Source: an archaeon
GTDB lineage: Archaea; Nanobdellota; Nanobdellia; Pacearchaeales; UBA284
Assembly (NCBI GenBank): GCA_030619955.1
Contig: JAUXAK010000024.1
Span: 1 to 7,801 of the forward strand
Reading direction: 5' to 3'
Length of the DNA: 7,801 nt
The notes under the pieces were generated by a model. It saw nothing but the letters and a program-made list of their open reading frames with translations. It was not told the DNA's origin and ran no database searches. Below, one piece after another: positions 5,133 through 7,801 of this stretch (position 1 is the stretch's first letter; every line of letters starts with the position of its first letter). The position numbers and the translations under genes were made by a program.

Positions 5133-7801
5133 ATGGAAGGGGAAAATACTAATACTGGTTTTGAAAAATCAGAAATAAAAGAGAGCTGGAAAAACTGGAA
5201 AGAAGGCCCAAAAAACTGGCTAAAGACAAATCTAAAAAGAAACTTGATTTTTATCTTGATATTAATAGCAATAATTTTTCTTGGCACTTACATAAGAACA
5301 ACAAATATAAGCCAGCTTAAAGACGTAACAACACAAAGCTATACTCTTGGCCCTGATCTTGATCCTTACTTGTATTTAAGACATGCTAAGGAAATTGTCC
5401 AAGGCAAGTTACAAGATATTGATATGATGAGGGCTGCACCACTTGGAGCACAAAACTATGCTAAAACAAATTTAATGCCCTTGGCAATTGTTTTTCTTTA
5501 TAAGTTTTTTGCACTTGAATCAGTTGAATTTGCTGCAATCATTGCTCCTGTAATCTTTTTTGGATTAACTCTTTTTGTATTTTTCTTTTTTATTAAAAAA
5601 CTTTTTTCTTTAATAACAGATAAAAGAAAAGCAATAATCATAGGTTTAATTGCAACAGCTTTTTATGCTGTAATTCCCCCAATGCTGCATAGAACAACAG
5701 CAGGCATTCCTGAAATTGAAAGTCTTGGTATGTTATGGTTATGGTGTGCATTTTATTTTTTTATTTCAGCTTGGCAAAATAATAAGATTAAAAAAACAGC
5801 TATTTTTTCTGCTTTAGCTGGTATTTTTACTGGTTTGATGATTTTTACATGGGGGGGCTATAAATATATTTTTATGACTTTTGCTTTAGCAACTTTCCTT
5901 GCCTTTTTCTTTAATAAACAAAAAAAGAAAAATTTTCTTATCTATTGTTTATGGTTAATTCCAGCTTTGATTTTTGCTTTTGTAAAAAATCCAACTATTA
6001 GCTCTTTAACTGCAATAACTGACACAGGCCTTGCTTCAGCAATCTTTTTTATTCTGTTAATTGACATATTTATTTTTAGAACAAAAGTAAAAGAAAAAAT
6101 AAAAATTGAAAAGATAAATCTGCCAGAAAGTATAATCAGTTTAGCTATTATAATAGTGATTGGCGTCATATCTCTTGTTATACTTAATCCTGGCCTTATT
6201 CCACAAACTGCCTCAAGAGTTGTAGAAGGCCTGCTTTACCCATTTGGTAGGGGCAGAGTTGGTTTAACAGTAGCTGAAAATAGAGCCCCTTACTTTACTG
6301 AAGTCTTGGGCAGTTTTGGCTTGCTTTTTTGGCTTTTCTTTTTTGGCACTTTGTTTTTATTTTATGAAACTGTAAAACATTTTGATAAGAAGAAAAAGAT
6401 TTGGCTTAATTTTTTCTTTATATTATTTATTACAACATTTATTTTTAGCAGGATTTCACCACAAAGCATATTAAATGGGGTGAATTTTATAAGCCGTTTT
6501 TTATATTTTGGTGGATTATTTGTTTTTGCTCTTTTTTTAATTAGTATATATCTCAAGGCATATCTGAAAAAAAATGAGAAAACACTGGAAGATTTTAAGA
6601 AAATAAATTTTTCTTATATACTAATTCTTGCATTTATATTTTTAATGATTGTATCAATGAGAGGTGCAATAAGGTTATTTTTTATAATAAGTCCTGCTTT
6701 GATTATTGCATCATCTTTTTTACCAGTAAAACTTGTTGAATATGGATTTAAAATAAAAGATAATCTGTACAAGTTAATTTTATGGTGTATTATTATTGCT
6801 GTGGCTATTATGCTCTTAATTACTTTTGTAGACTATGCAAAAGCATCAAGTCAATCAGCAAAATACACAATACCTGGTGCTTATTATCAGCAATGGCAAA
6901 AAGCAATGGCTTGGGCTAGGGAAGAAACACCAAAAGATGCAATTTTTGTACATTGGTGGGATTATGGCTATTGGATTCAAACTTGGGGTGAAAGACCAAC
7001 TGTAACAGATGGCGGCCATGCTAATGGTTTTTGGGATCATACTACAGCAAGATATTTAATGACAGCACAAAATGAAAAAACAGCTCTGCAATTATGCAAA
7101 GCTTATAATGTTTCTTATTATCTGCTTGATTCAACTGATATAGGCAAGTATTCTGCTTATAGCAGTATTGGCTCTGATGATACTGGAAAAGATAGATTAA
7201 GCTGGGCAAGTACTTTTATATTAGATGAAAAGCAGATACAAGAGACAAGAAATGAAACACTTTATGTTTATGTTGGAGGCACATACCTTGATCAAGATAT
7301 TGTATGGAAAGGACAGCTCTTTCCAATGCAAAAGGCTGTTATTGGTGCTTTTATTTTAAATATTGAAAAAGAAACTCAAAAAATAAACAATGTTGAGGCT
7401 ATTTTTATTTATAATGGTCAAAAATTTAAAATTCCAATAAGATATATCTGGATTAAAGATGTGGAATATGACTTGAAAAAAGGTGATGAAGAAATTTTAA
7501 ATACTATGTTATATATTATACCAAAAGTAACAGATCAAGGAGTTAATAATTTAGGCACAGGTTTATATTTAAGTGAAAAAGCTCTTAACACTCAATGGGT
7601 TAGACTTTATTTATTAGATCAAACTGAAAACTTTGAACTTATGCATAATGAAGATGCCTTGTTTGTTCAACAACTTAAAAATGTTTATAATCTCAGTATT
7701 GGAGATATCATTTATGCAAATGGTTTACAAGGTCCAATAAAAATTTGGAAAGTAAATTATCCTGATAATATTGAAGTTCATAAAGAATATTTAAAAACAT
7801 C
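5133..7801 (+). CDS. aglB: Dolichyl-phosphooligosaccharide-protein glycosyltransferase (AglB/STT3), 3' end outside window
   Basis: The frame is open for 889 codons from ATG 5133 to the window edge. The STT3-type catalytic subunit transfers a lipid-linked oligosaccharide to Asn in Asn-X-Ser/Thr at the outer membrane face. Visible motifs: first acidic motif D75-L-D77-P-Y in external loop 1; the second loop motif R187-T-T-A-G-I-P-E194-I-E196, with Glu where DxD is usual; T379-V-A-E382 as the TIXE/SVSE motif of external loop 5; R510 and R514 in a late helix; W608-W-D-Y-G612, the sequon-binding hallmark, beginning the globular domain; and D669-I-G-K672, the DK motif of archaeal and eukaryotic enzymes. 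About 13 membrane helices span residues 38-560. A roughly 37-residue cytosolic N-terminus carries three Trp (W19, W22, W29). Length fits long archaeal AglB. It follows the flippase gene by 73 bases. Confidence 0.95.
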   Translation, partial: MEGENTNTGFEKSEIKESWKNWKEGPKNWLKTNLKRNLIFILILIAIIFLGTYIRTTNISQLKDVTTQSYTLGPDLDPYLYLRHAKEIVQGKLQDIDMMRAAPLGAQNYAKTNLMPLAIVFLYKFFALESVEFAAIIAPVIFFGLTLFVFFFFIKKLFSLITDKRKAIIIGLIATAFYAVIPPMLHRTTAGIPEIESLGMLWLWCAFYFFISAWQNNKIKKTAIFSALAGIFTGLMIFTWGGYKYIFMTFALATFLAFFFNKQKKKNFLIYCLWLIPALIFAFVKNPTISSLTAITDTGLASAIFFILLIDIFIFRTKVKEKIKIEKINLPESIISLAIIIVIGVISLVILNPGLIPQTASRVVEGLLYPFGRGRVGLTVAENRAPYFTEVLGSFGLLFWLFFFGTLFLFYETVKHFDKKKKIWLNFFFILFITTFIFSRISPQSILNGVNFISRFLYFGGLFVFALFLISIYLKAYLKKNEKTLEDFKKINFSYILILAFIFLMIVSMRGAIRLFFIISPALIIASSFLPVKLVEYGFKIKDNLYKLILWCIIIAVAIMLLITFVDYAKASSQSAKYTIPGAYYQQWQKAMAWAREETPKDAIFVHWWDYGYWIQTWGERPTVTDGGHANGFWDHTTARYLMTAQNEKTALQLCKAYNVSYYLLDSTDIGKYSAYSSIGSDDTGKDRLSWASTFILDEKQIQETRNETLYVYVGGTYLDQDIVWKGQLFPMQKAVIGAFILNIEKETQKINNVEAIFIYNGQKFKIPIRYIWIKDVEYDLKKGDEEILNTMLYIIPKVTDQGVNNLGTGLYLSEKALNTQWVRLYLLDQTENFELMHNEDALFVQQLKNVYNLSIGDIIYANGLQGPIKIWKVNYPDNIEVHKEYLKT

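Noticed and set aside
5851..5857. Run of seven G in an AT-rich gene, as a possible frameshift or phase-variable site
   Set aside because: The aglB frame is intact across it and encodes the ordinary W-G-G-Y segment of a membrane helix.
5942..7040. Minus-strand ORFs inside aglB (5942-6169, 6362-6556, 6855-7040)
   Set aside because: They are antisense to conserved STT3 regions, and the last covers the WWDYG motif; no independent coding evidence.

Overview
This window looks like chromosomal DNA from a very AT-rich archaeon, most likely a small-genome member of the DPANN group (Woesearchaeota/Pacearchaeota-like). The lineage call is an inference. It rests on clearly archaeal gene content: a prefoldin alpha subunit, an EMC3/DUF106-type membrane insertase, an e2b2-type ribose-1,5-bisphosphate isomerase, a SpoIIM/DUF95 membrane protein and a long AglB/STT3 oligosaccharyltransferase. 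It also rests on strong A/T codon bias, very short A-rich gaps between genes, and a thrombospondin-like cysteine module in a C-terminally anchored surface protein. No mobile element, CRISPR array or RNA gene was seen.

Layout. Positions 1-411 hold the C-terminal end of a secreted, membrane-anchored protein with many N-glycosylation sequons. An ATGA overlap leads into a 53-codon AbrB/SpoVT-like gene (408-569). After an AT-rich gap with a TATA-like box come two co-directional genes: the DUF106/EMC3-family insertase (659-1123) and prefoldin alpha (1148-1591). A 212-bp convergent intergenic region (1592-1803) carries a degenerate 80-bp tandem duplication, an orphan TATA box and a possible 32-codon ORF. 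The minus-strand gene at 1804-2640 encodes a ribose-1,5-bisphosphate isomerase/eIF2B-like protein. The divergent region (2641-2839) contains a striking ~97-nt A/G tract. Three plus-strand membrane protein genes follow: SpoIIM family (2840-3724), a Wzx-like flippase (3746-5059) and AglB (5133 to beyond the window end).

How the genes fit together. The right half is a protein N-glycosylation cluster. The flippase would move a lipid-linked oligosaccharide across the membrane, and AglB would transfer it to Asn-X-Ser/Thr sites on exported proteins. The sequon-rich surface protein at the left edge is exactly the kind of substrate expected. The DUF106 insertase and prefoldin are both factors for nascent or unfolded proteins. 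The isomerase stands alone and probably belongs to AMP/nucleoside salvage.

Most noteworthy: five of the seven intact starts have exactly five A residues immediately before ATG; the small AbrB-like gene overlaps the surface-protein stop; the divergent region has a polypurine leader; the convergent region has an 80-bp degenerate repeat; and a 10-codon in-frame ORF ends 3 nt before the aglB start. I see no convincing wholly new multi-gene system.
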